Below, piece after piece: positions 8,643 through 16,007 of a stretch of DNA of 24,761 nt (within the stretch, counting starts at the first letter, position 1; each line of letters starts with the position of its first letter). Both the position numbers and the translations under genes were made by a program. The notes beneath the pieces are model-generated. The model was given only the letters and a program-made list of their open reading frames with translations, was not told where the DNA came from and did no database searches. Source of the stretch: an uncultured Janibacter sp. (GTDB lineage: Bacteria > Actinomycetota > Actinomycetes > Actinomycetales > Dermatophilaceae); the NCBI GenBank assembly GCA_946222495.1, contig CAMICF010000013.1, forward strand, positions 1 to 24,761. The letters are read 5' to 3'.

Positions 8643-9659
8643 TCAGCGCCCCGCAGCGAGCAGGCCGACCCGCTCGTAGACGCGATCCCGGGTGGCGAGG
8701 GCGACCTCGGAGGCGCGGGCCGCTCCCTTCGCCAGGAGGCGGTCGAGCTCGGCCGGGTCGCCCATGAGCTCGTCCATCCGCTGCTGGTACGGCTCGACCG
8801 CGGTCACCACGACGTCGGCGACCTCCTTCTTGAGGTCCCCGTACCCGCGCCCGGCGAACTCGGACTCGAGGTCGGCGATGGTCCGTCCGGAGAGGGCCGA
8901 GTGGATCGAGAGGAGGTTGGAGACGCCGGGCTTGGCCTCGACGTCGTAGCGGATCTCGCCGTCGGCGTCGGTGACCGCGGAGCGGATCTTCTTCGCGATC
9001 CGGGCGGGCTCGTCGAGGAGGGAGATGAGGCCCTTGTCGGAGGAGGAGGTCTTGCTCATCTTCATCGTCGGGTCCTGGAGGTCCATGATCCGCGCCGACT
9101 CCTTGATGATGTGCGGCTCCGGCACGACGAGGGTCTCGCCGAAGCGCGCGTTGAACCGCAGCGCCAGGTCACGGGTGATCTCGAGGTGCTGGCGCTGGTC
9201 GTCACCGACCGGCACGCGCTCGGCGTCGTAGATGAGGATGTCCGCCGCCATGAGGACGGGGTAGGCGAAGAGCCCGACGTTGGCGTTGTGCCCCTTGGCC
9301 GTCTTGTCCTTGAACTGCGTCATCCGGGAGGCCTCGCCGAAGCCCATCTGGCAGGCGAGGACCCACATGAGCTCGGTGTGCTCCCGGACGTGGCTCTGGC
9401 AGAAGACCGCCGAGCGCTCCGGGTCCACTCCCCCGGCGATGAACTGGGCCGCGGTCACGCGCGTGCGGCGGGTGATGGTCTCCGGGTCGGTCGGCACGGT
9501 GAGGGCGTGCAGGTCGGCCACGAAGTAGTAGGCGTCGAAGTCCTCCTGCAGGCCGACCCAGTTGACCAGCGCGCCCAGGTAGTTGCCGAGGTGGAGGGAG
9601 TCGCTCGTGGGCTGCATCCCGGAGAGGATGCGGGGCTGGGCAGGTGCCGAACTGGTCAT
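8643..9659 (-). CDS. trpS: Tryptophan--tRNA ligase
   Basis: This class I aminoacyl-tRNA synthetase charges tRNA(Trp) with tryptophan. The 338-residue protein has the normal bacterial length and motifs: ILSGMQPTSDSLHLGNYLGA in two parts (residues 11-30, with the HIGH-type HLGN), YYFVADLHALT, GDDQRQHLE for tRNA/tryptophan contact, and the KMSKTSSS catalytic loop (KMSKS). The C-terminal helical domain is complete. The ATG at 9659 is 7 nt after a CACAAT box, consistent with a leaderless transcript; an ATG at 9668 would add three residues. An apparent further upstream extension of the frame is Arg-rich noise. The gene for a 2H phosphoesterase follows after 3 nt. Confidence 0.97.
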   Translation of the reverse strand: MTSSAPAQPRILSGMQPTSDSLHLGNYLGALVNWVGLQEDFDAYYFVADLHALTVPTDPETITRRTRVTAAQFIAGGVDPERSAVFCQSHVREHTELMWVLACQMGFGEASRMTQFKDKTAKGHNANVGLFAYPVLMAADILIYDAERVPVGDDQRQHLEITRDLALRFNARFGETLVVPEPHIIKESARIMDLQDPTMKMSKTSSSDKGLISLLDEPARIAKKIRSAVTDADGEIRYDVEAKPGVSNLLSIHSALSGRTIADLESEFAGRGYGDLKKEVADVVVTAVEPYQQRMDELMGDPAELDRLLAKGAARASEVALATRDRVYERVGLLAAGR

Positions 9660-9666
9660 GGGGGGC

Positions 9667-9672
9667 ATTGTG
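9667..9672 (-). promoter_or_regulatory. Possible -10 box of trpS
   Basis: CACAAT on the minus strand retains A2 and T6 of TANNNT and lies 7 nt before the trpS ATG at 9659, the same spacing seen at several other genes in the window. No ribosome binding site is present. Confidence 0.35.
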
Positions 9673-9738
9673 TCAGCCCTGCTGGCGTCGTCCGCAGCCA
9701 CTGGGCGCGCAACCACCCGGCGCCGACGAGACCGGGCG

Positions 9739-9744
9739 TAGCGT
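9739..9744 (+). promoter_or_regulatory. Probable -10 box of the phosphotransferase gene
   Basis: TAGCGT fits TANNNT and lies exactly 7 nt before the GTG at 9752. This supports a leaderless start there rather than at the GTG at 9743 or further upstream. Confidence 0.5.
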
Positions 9745-9751
9745 GTCGAGC

Positions 9752-10543
9752 GTGGATCGCGACCGGCAGACCCTCGAGCTCGTGCTCGACGCGCGCGGAC
9801 CCGTCCGCGTACGGTTCGGGGTCGACGACGAAGGGCGTCGACGAAACCGGCTCGAGGTGCACGGTCGCGCGTGGGCCGAGCAGCACGGGATCCGCGTCCC
9901 GCGCATCGTGGCCCACGACCCCGACGGCGCGTGGCTGGTGAGCGAGGACGCCGCCGGCGGAGACCCCACCGGGCACGAGTTCGTCGATGCCGCACTGGAC
10001 GTCGCCGACCGCATCGCCGCGGCCGACCCGCTGACCTCCGCCGAGGCACCCTCGAGCTGGCGGGCATCGCGCCGAGGGACGGCGCGCCGGGCAGCGCGGA
10101 TCTGGCGAGCGGGGATCACGCCCTACCGGTTCGTCGACGAGCGACGCCAGGCGCAGGCCCTGCCACCGGAGGTCCCGGTGCACGGGGACCTCTACGAGGG
10201 CAATGTCCTCTACACCGGGCACGGGCCAGCGACGATCATCGACTGGGAGCACGCCGGGCGCGGCCCCCGCCATGCGGACGCCATCCGGCTCATCACCACG
10301 GTGCGGCGGAGCGAGGACGCCGAGTACGGCCTGGAGCGGCTGCTGCGTGAGGCACCCCGCTCGTCCTGGCCGTCGATCACCGTCCAGGTGCGGTGGCTGT
10401 CCCTGCGCCATTACGTGGACCACTTCGCGGGTGGGTCCGATGACCCCCTGCCGGCGGCCGAGGTCGACGGTGCACGACGGCGGTGGCAGCGAGCCGTCGA
10501 GTGGGCCGACGACATCGACGAGGCCCGACGGCGGCCTTCCTAG
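9752..10543 (+). CDS. Phosphotransferase of the aminoglycoside/choline kinase fold
   Basis: The 263-residue protein has the C-terminal lobe of the APH/choline-kinase family: the catalytic Brenner motif VHGDLYEGNVL followed by the metal-binding IIDWEHAGRGP. The N-terminal ATP lobe is short: only VRVRFGVDDEG and the RLEVHGRAWAEQHGIRVPR helix can be recognised, with no glycine-rich loop and arginine where the ATP lysine would be expected. It may be an atypical kinase or use a different donor. It stands first in the exopolysaccharide locus, 71 nt before the Wzz-like gene, so a sugar or polysaccharide precursor is a reasonable substrate guess. Antibiotic resistance is not indicated. The start is set by TAGCGT at 9739. 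Confidence 0.78.
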   Translation: MDRDRQTLELVLDARGPVRVRFGVDDEGRRRNRLEVHGRAWAEQHGIRVPRIVAHDPDGAWLVSEDAAGGDPTGHEFVDAALDVADRIAAADPLTSAEAPSSWRASRRGTARRAARIWRAGITPYRFVDERRQAQALPPEVPVHGDLYEGNVLYTGHGPATIIDWEHAGRGPRHADAIRLITTVRRSEDAEYGLERLLREAPRSSWPSITVQVRWLSLRHYVDHFAGGSDDPLPAAEVDGARRRWQRAVEWADDIDEARRRPS

Positions 10544-10602
10544 GGGCCTGCGCACCGCATCAGCGGGCACGCTCTGCGCCGCTCTCGCGGGTCGCCGTGT
10601 GG

Positions 10603-10608
10603 AACGAT
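10603..10608 (+). promoter_or_regulatory. Possible -10 box of the polysaccharide operon
   Basis: AACGAT lies 6 nt before the ATG at 10615 and keeps A2 and T6 of TANNNT. It is a weak match on its own and is reported because the spacing equals that of other candidate leaderless genes here. Confidence 0.3.
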
Positions 10609-10614
10609 CGGTTC

Positions 10615-11832
10615 ATGGTGGGGGGACGGGGCGTCGGCGGGGAGCCGACCAGGGGGTCAGCGGCGTGGCGCGTGGTGCACCACCGGTGGCGGATCATCCT
10701 GCTCGTCCTGATCCCCTGGGCACTGTGCGTCACGGCGTACGTCCTCTCCCAGCCCGTGCAGCACTCCGCCGTCAGCGTGGTGTCGATCGTCCCGGACGGC
10801 GCGGAGGCCGCGAGCAGCGACTTCATCTCGGTCACGGCCTCCCGCTATGCCGTGGCCATGACGTCCACCGGCCAGCTCGAGGAGATCGCGGATGAGACGG
10901 GGGTGTCCGCAGAGGAGCTGCAGCACTCCGTCACGGTGGACACCACGGCGCCCAGCGCCAACATCAAGATCACGGCGACGGTGGACGACCCGAGCACCGC
11001 GAAGAGGGTCGCAGATGCCGTGGCGGACCACGCCGTCGACCGCGAGCGGGCATCCGACCAGCTCACCACGACGAAGGTGTCCCCCGCCGTCCTGCAGAAG
11101 GACTCGCTGCTGTCCTCGAGACCCGTCCTCCTGACCGTGCTGCTCCTCGCCGGGATCGCCCTGGCGGTCTGGGTGGCCTTCGTCGTCGAGCGGACGCGAC
11201 CGAGCGTGCGGACTCCTGATGATCTCGAGCTGGCGGCTGACGCACTATCGCTGGCGACGGTCGATGGTCGACGGGCCACGACCCACCGTGCGGCCTCCCA
11301 GGCCGCCGCGCTGAGGCAGGCGCAGGCCCTGCAGCTGGCCCTGGACCAGGCCGTGCCGGGCCCCCTTCGGCAGGTCGCCTTCATCGGCATCGGTGCCACC
11401 ACCGGTACGGCAGCCGCCGCCCATCTGCTCGCGCGGACCCTGTCCGTCGGGGAGAGGGTGCTGCTCATCGACGCGGACATGGCGTCGGCGACGCTGAGTC
11501 GGGTCGCGGGAGACGTCCCCCGCTCGTCGGTGACCGAGGCCCTCGAGAGCGGCCGCGCCCCCGACCACGACGCCGGCCGGGATGTCGGCGTCCACCAGTG
11601 GACCGCCCTGCTCGAGGCAGCGGCAGTCTCCTGGGATGTCGTGGTCCTGGCGGCCCCCACCTTCGACAGGGGTGGCGGTTTCCGGCAGCGACCGGTCCCC
11701 TCCACCACCGCTGTGCTCGTCGTCCCCCAGGAGACGAGCGTGTCGGCGGTCCGTGCCGCGGCACGCCAGGTGCGCCTCATCCACAGCAGGCTCCCCGGGG
11801 CCGTGCTCTTCCGTGGACCCTCGGACCGATGA
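10615..11832 (+). CDS. Wzz-like polysaccharide chain-length protein with degenerate tyrosine-kinase-like ATPase domain
   Basis: This 405-residue inner-membrane protein should control chain length or export of the polysaccharide. It has the polysaccharide co-polymerase layout: transmembrane helix 1 (about 27-45), an extracytoplasmic domain (46-169), transmembrane helix 2 (170-191), then a cytoplasmic MinD/BY-kinase-like domain. That domain keeps the Walker A' strand LLIDADMA (283-290), but the P-loop region reads FIGIGATTGTAAAAH (256-270), so the lysine of GKS/T is absent. There is no tyrosine cluster at the C-terminus. Kinase activity is therefore unlikely, and the domain probably keeps only a structural or partner-binding role. 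The ATG at 10615 follows a weak -10 box by 6 nt. Its stop overlaps the deacetylase start by 4 nt, making it the first gene of a coupled operon. Confidence 0.82.
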   Translation: MVGGRGVGGEPTRGSAAWRVVHHRWRIILLVLIPWALCVTAYVLSQPVQHSAVSVVSIVPDGAEAASSDFISVTASRYAVAMTSTGQLEEIADETGVSAEELQHSVTVDTTAPSANIKITATVDDPSTAKRVADAVADHAVDRERASDQLTTTKVSPAVLQKDSLLSSRPVLLTVLLLAGIALAVWVAFVVERTRPSVRTPDDLELAADALSLATVDGRRATTHRAASQAAALRQAQALQLALDQAVPGPLRQVAFIGIGATTGTAAAAHLLARTLSVGERVLLIDADMASATLSRVAGDVPRSSVTEALESGRAPDHDAGRDVGVHQWTALLEAAAVSWDVVVLAAPTFDRGGGFRQRPVPSTTAVLVVPQETSVSAVRAAARQVRLIHSRLPGAVLFRGPSDR

Positions 11833-12608
11833 TCGGTCGACGTGGACGGCAACCCGTGGTCTTCATGTACCACGGGTTCTGCGAGCACTGGCGAGACGAC
11901 GACCCGGAGAACCTCTTCGTCGAGGTGACCGCCCTGGAGCAGCAGCTGCGGTGGCTCCTCGACCACGGGTGGGAGCCACTGACCTTGGCACGGTGGGTGG
12001 AGGTCCGAGCACGTCGGCAGCCTGCACCTTCGCGGAGCTTCCTCCTCACCATCGACGACGCCCTCGTCAGCGTGGCCGACCTCGCCCTTCCCGTCCTCGA
12101 ACGACTGGCGGTCCCGTGCGTGCTCTTCGTGCCGATGGGACTCGTCGGCCGGACGGCGGAGTGGTTGCCGGAGCCCGCGGACGCTCCCATCCTCGACCGC
12201 GGACGCCTCGTCGCCCTCGACCGGGACCTCGTGGAGCTCGGGGTGCACGGGTGGGACCACACCTCGATGGCCGGTTGCGGCCCCGACGAGCTGACCCTCC
12301 AGGTGGATCGTGGACGGCAGGAGCTGGAGTCGTGGCTGGGCCACCCGCCCCGGGCCTTCGCCTATCCCTTCGGTGACCACGACGCCGGCGCACGCGCCAG
12401 GGTCGCCGAGGCGGGGTTCGACGTCGCCTTCTCGGTCTTCGACGACGCCGGTCCGGTGGCCGTCTCCCGCGTCGACGTCAATGCCACCGACACCCTGAGC
12501 TCCTTCCGCTTCAAGACCATCCCGTCGTACCGACGGCTCTGGAGGCTGTCGCACCGGGTCGCCTTCCTCCGGCGCGCGGCGCGGGTCGCGCTCACCCGAG
12601 GCAGATGA
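11829..12608 (+). CDS. Polysaccharide deacetylase (NodB/CE4 domain)
   Basis: This 259-residue enzyme has the NodB homology fold that removes N- or O-acetyl groups from sugars. It shows VVFMYHGF at 10-17, motif 1 as LLTIDDAL with Asp76-Asp77, motif 2 as HGWDH (His140 and His144, the metal pair), and motif 3 as RAFAYPFGDHD (175-185). The glycine that usually follows the DD pair is alanine. There is no signal peptide or membrane helix, so it probably works in the cytoplasm on lipid-linked repeat units or precursors, unlike secreted CE4 enzymes. The ATG overlaps the Wzz-like gene by 4 nt, and the next gene starts 4 nt after its stop. The longer upstream frame is the shadow of the Wzz gene. Confidence 0.88.
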   Translation: MIGRRGRQPVVFMYHGFCEHWRDDDPENLFVEVTALEQQLRWLLDHGWEPLTLARWVEVRARRQPAPSRSFLLTIDDALVSVADLALPVLERLAVPCVLFVPMGLVGRTAEWLPEPADAPILDRGRLVALDRDLVELGVHGWDHTSMAGCGPDELTLQVDRGRQELESWLGHPPRAFAYPFGDHDAGARARVAEAGFDVAFSVFDDAGPVAVSRVDVNATDTLSSFRFKTIPSYRRLWRLSHRVAFLRRAARVALTRGR

Positions 12609-12612
12609 CCTC

Positions 12613-13899
12613 GTGACGGTGCAGGACGAGCGGGACCACACCATGCGTCGGAGCACCTTCGTCGCCGTGATCGCGCTCGTGGTCACCCTGCCTCTCGGCA
12701 ATGTCTCCCTCGGGCCCTTCCAGCTCGTGCAGGCCATGGCCTTCCTGGCCGTGGCCACCGTGGCCACCGTGGCGGCGATGCAGCTGTGGCTGCCCCTGCC
12801 GCCGTGGCAGATCGGCCTCCCCCTCGCGACGATGGTGGTGTCCGCCGCCCTCGCCTCGCTGGGCACCCCCGTGCCGGGCGTGAGCCTCCACATGAACGTC
12901 GCGCTGGCGATCGGTGTCCTCGTCCTCGTGGCGATGTGGGCCGTCGTCGACGAGGCACCGCGACTCATCGCCGTGGTCAGCGCGCTCGTCCTCGCCGGTG
13001 GCATCGTCGGTGTCGTCTCCCTGGCGAGCGCCGGTGACCTGTCGACCGCCGCCGGCGGCGCGATCGTCCGCGGGCGGGCCTCGGGAGTCTTCGCCCAGCC
13101 CAACGAGCTCGGGATCTTCGCCGCGATGCTGCTGCCGGTCGCCCTGGCCCTCGCCCTGGCCACCTCGGGCCTCCACCGTGTCGCGGCCGGCACCGGTGCC
13201 GTCCTCGTCGCGGCGGCCCTGACCCTGTCGTTGTCGCGAGGCGCCTGGTTCGGGGCCGCCGTCGGGGTCCTCGCCCTGCTCGTCCTCCTGCCCGAGCGTC
13301 GACGCAGGGTCGGCACGCTCGTGACCGGGGCGGCCGCCCTCGGGACCCTCGTCCTCCTGCTCGCACCCCCGTCGATGAGCAGCGCCGTCAGCCAGCGGGT
13401 CAGCTCCATGATCACCGGCGACGAGAACCCCTACGACGAGCGTTCAGAGGTCTACGCGGAGGCGGCCCGCCAGATCGCGGACTCCCCCGTCGTCGGTCAG
13501 GGGCCCGGGGCCTTCTCCATGACGGCCCGGGGGCTCACGCCGGATGGCTACGACCTCGACATCTCGCACGCCCACTCGCTCGTGCTCGTCGTCGCCACGG
13601 AGTACGGAGTCCTGGGCGCCCTGGCGCTGCTCGGGCTGGGGCTCGGCCTCGCGCACGTGCTGCGCCGTTCCCTCTGGCCTCGGTCCGGCCGTCCCCGGGG
13701 CGAGGCGCCGCAGGTCACGATCGTGGCAGCGGGTCTCGTTGCCGGGCTCGCGGCAGCCTTCGCCCACGGGGTCGTGGACTATCCTCTTCGCAATCCGGTC
13801 TCGGGGATGACTGCGTGGCTCGTCCTCGCGCTCACGGTCGCCAGCGTCCGATGCCTCCAGCGGCCGGTCCCGGACCTCGGGGAGGAGGGCCGCGCATGA
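12613..13899 (+). CDS. O-antigen ligase / Wzy-type polymerase family membrane protein
   Basis: The 428-residue protein is almost wholly hydrophobic, with about ten to twelve membrane helices. It has the periplasmic-loop pattern of the O-antigen ligase/polymerase family: GRASGVFAQPNELGIFAAM, LSLSRGAWFG, then RSEVYAEAARQIADSPVVGQGPGAF, and SHAHSLVLVVATEYGVLGA, the equivalent of the conserved HN-x-yL-x-lxEyG segment. It should join lipid-linked repeat units into chains (Wzy role) or ligate them, on the outer face of the membrane. The GTG at 12613 is 4 nt after the deacetylase stop; an ATG at 12643 is also possible. Its stop overlaps the fused glycosyltransferase gene by 4 nt. In a Gram-positive host the polymerase role is more likely than a lipopolysaccharide ligase. 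Confidence 0.87.
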   Translation: MTVQDERDHTMRRSTFVAVIALVVTLPLGNVSLGPFQLVQAMAFLAVATVATVAAMQLWLPLPPWQIGLPLATMVVSAALASLGTPVPGVSLHMNVALAIGVLVLVAMWAVVDEAPRLIAVVSALVLAGGIVGVVSLASAGDLSTAAGGAIVRGRASGVFAQPNELGIFAAMLLPVALALALATSGLHRVAAGTGAVLVAAALTLSLSRGAWFGAAVGVLALLVLLPERRRRVGTLVTGAAALGTLVLLLAPPSMSSAVSQRVSSMITGDENPYDERSEVYAEAARQIADSPVVGQGPGAFSMTARGLTPDGYDLDISHAHSLVLVVATEYGVLGALALLGLGLGLAHVLRRSLWPRSGRPRGEAPQVTIVAAGLVAGLAAAFAHGVVDYPLRNPVSGMTAWLVLALTVASVRCLQRPVPDLGEEGRA

Positions 13900-16007
13900 C
13901 GACGCCGACCCGACCCCTGCGCTGCACCATCGTCACCGCCCATGCCTCGCTCGGCGGCTCCGAGCGGTGGCTGCTCTCGATCCTCGCCCACGGTCCTCGG
14001 CTCCAGGCCACGATCGTCCTGCTCCAGGACGGACCCCTGCGACCACGCCTGGCAGAGCTCGGTGTCGACGTGACCGTGCTCCCGACCGGGCCCTCCGGGC
14101 TCGCCGTCGCGAGGACCGCGCGAGCGCTGGCGGCGCACCTGCGACAGGCCGACCCGGAGGTGGTCCTCGCGAACGGGATCAAGGCGGCCGCCGCCACGGT
14201 TCCCGCCGCGCGTCTCGCCGGTGTCCCTGTCGTCTGGGCCAAGCACGACTTCTCCTTCGACTCCACCGTGGCCCCGTGGTTGGCACGGGCGAGCGACGCC
14301 GTGCTGGCCACCTCCGAGGCGGTGGCCGAGGCGGCACGAGATGGCGCCGTCACGCTGGTGCCCCCACCTCGCCCGGCGCTCGCGCAGGTGAGCAAGGCCG
14401 ACGCCCGCGAGCTGTGGCGGGCCGGGGGCACCCCGCTGCCGGACGGACCGGTCCTGGCCATGGTCGGTCGGCTGGTCCCGTACAAGGGCATCGACACGGC
14501 GATCCGCGCCCTGCCGATGGCACCGTCGTGGCACCTCGTCGTCGTCGGCGGGGAGGATCCTGCCGAGCCGGGCGAAGGGCGGCGCCTCCGTGCGCTGGCG
14601 GCTCACCTCGATGTGGACCGGCGGGTCCATCTCATCGGGGAGATGGAAGGGGTCGACAGGGCTCTCGTCGCAGTGGACGCCGTGGCGGTCCTCACCCGAC
14701 GGGTCGGGCGCGCGGGACGTGAGGGCTACTCCATCGTGGGCCTCGAGGCACTGGCCGCTGACGTCCCCCTCATCGGCGCGGAGGGCAACCCCGAGGTCGT
14801 CCGCATGGCCGCGGCCGGGGGCCGGGTCGTGCCCACCGACGACGCGGCTGCCGTGGCCGAGGCCCTGGCGACGCTCTCCCGCGAGCAGGGAGTCCCCGAC
14901 GCCGGCCGACGCCTGGTCGCCGACCACCCGGATGCGGACCGGGTCGCGGACCGGGTCTCGGCCCTGCTCGCGGAGACCGCGCTGCGGCCGGGCGCCGGCC
15001 TCTCCGGACCACCGATGACGGTCCTCACGTGCTTCCGCAACGAGATGGGACACATCGACGGGGTGGTGGACTCGGTGCGGAGGCAGCTCCGCCACGACGA
15101 CGAGTACCTCCTCGTCGACGACCACTCCGAGGACGGCACGACGGAGGAGCTCCGCGCCTGGGCGGAGCAGGACTCCCGGCTGCGTGTGCTCACGGGGCTG
15201 GGGATCAACCTCTCCGCCGCACGCAACCACGGCTTCGAGAGCGCCCGTCATGCCCACGTCGCCTGCACCGACGCCGGGGTGACCCAGGCGCCGGGCTGGC
15301 TCGACCACCTGCGTGCCCCCTTCGCCGAGGAGCGTGCGGTGGACCTCGTGGTCGGCACCTTCGACGTGGACGGCGGCACGCCCACGAAGGAAGCCTCCCG
15401 ACTGGCGCTCTTCCCCGACCCCGAGCACACCCGCCGCGGGACCCCCTTCCGGCGGGCACGTGCCCGGGTCCTGGGCCGCTCCTTCAGCGTCGATCGGCTC
15501 GACGGCCGGTCGATGGCCTGCCGCGTCGATGCCTGGCGCCGCGCGGGCGGCTTCGACGTGGCGCTCTTCAGCTCCGAGGACGCCGTCTTCGGCGAGGCCG
15601 TCCGCCGTACCGGTGGTCGCGCCGTCCTGTCGCTCGCGGCGCGGGTGGTGTGGGAGCAACCGGACAGCTTCCGAGAGATGGCCACGACCTTCTCCAAGTA
15701 CGGCTACTGGGGTGGCCGTGCCGGCTCCGCGCCACTCGTCGCCAAGGACATGACGCGGATCCTCGCCCTGGCCTCCCTGCTGGGGCTGTCGGTCTGGGGC
15801 GGCCGCACCGGCCGACGGACCGCGCTCCTCGTCACCGGGACCTACCTCGGCCTGCCGATGGGTGGTGCGGTGGCCGCCGGGCACCCACTCGCGGTGACGG
15901 CTCGCATCCCGGCCGTCCTCCTGCTCAAGGACCTGAGCAAGTCGGTCGGGTGCGCACGCGGACTCGCCGCCCTTGCCCTTCGCCGGTCGCCATCGGCGCG
16001 GGGATGA
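13896..16007 (+). CDS. Fused two-domain glycosyltransferase (GT4 followed by GT2)
   Basis: A single uninterrupted frame of 703 residues joins two different glycosyltransferase folds. Residues 1-365 are a GT4/GT-B enzyme with TAHASLGGSERWLL, AMVGRLVPYKGID (188-200) and the EX7E motif EGYSIVGLE (276-284). Residues 374-620 are a GT2/GT-A enzyme beginning MTVLTCFRNE, with LLVDDHSEDGTTEE (405-418), NLSAARNHGFESA (438-450), the TDAG metal motif (458-461) and the SSED acid/base region (559-562). A hydrophobic tail at about 621-670 may hold it at the membrane. It could add two successive sugars to the repeat unit. A strong GGAGGAGGG precedes the ATG, which overlaps the polymerase gene by 4 nt; its stop overlaps the flippase by 4 nt. 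Donors are unknown. Confidence 0.87.
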   Translation: MTTPTRPLRCTIVTAHASLGGSERWLLSILAHGPRLQATIVLLQDGPLRPRLAELGVDVTVLPTGPSGLAVARTARALAAHLRQADPEVVLANGIKAAAATVPAARLAGVPVVWAKHDFSFDSTVAPWLARASDAVLATSEAVAEAARDGAVTLVPPPRPALAQVSKADARELWRAGGTPLPDGPVLAMVGRLVPYKGIDTAIRALPMAPSWHLVVVGGEDPAEPGEGRRLRALAAHLDVDRRVHLIGEMEGVDRALVAVDAVAVLTRRVGRAGREGYSIVGLEALAADVPLIGAEGNPEVVRMAAAGGRVVPTDDAAAVAEALATLSREQGVPDAGRRLVADHPDADRVADRVSALLAETALRPGAGLSGPPMTVLTCFRNEMGHIDGVVDSVRRQLRHDDEYLLVDDHSEDGTTEELRAWAEQDSRLRVLTGLGINLSAARNHGFESARHAHVACTDAGVTQAPGWLDHLRAPFAEERAVDLVVGTFDVDGGTPTKEASRLALFPDPEHTRRGTPFRRARARVLGRSFSVDRLDGRSMACRVDAWRRAGGFDVALFSSEDAVFGEAVRRTGGRAVLSLAARVVWEQPDSFREMATTFSKYGYWGGRAGSAPLVAKDMTRILALASLLGLSVWGGRTGRRTALLVTGTYLGLPMGGAVAAGHPLAVTARIPAVLLLKDLSKSVGCARGLAALALRRSPSARG

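Noticed and set aside
10845..13415. An 856-codon open frame on the minus strand
   Set aside because: It runs across three convincing plus-strand genes and gives Ser/Ala/Arg/Thr-rich sequence without domain motifs.
14990..15030. Possible frameshift or missed gene boundary inside the fused glycosyltransferase
   Set aside because: The frame is continuous through the linker with no stop, no homopolymer at the junction and normal codon use on both sides. Two separate genes would need a stop that is not there.
13779..15884. A 701-codon open frame on the minus strand
   Set aside because: It is antisense to the GT4-GT2 fusion, where both strands happen to lack stops because of GC-rich third positions.
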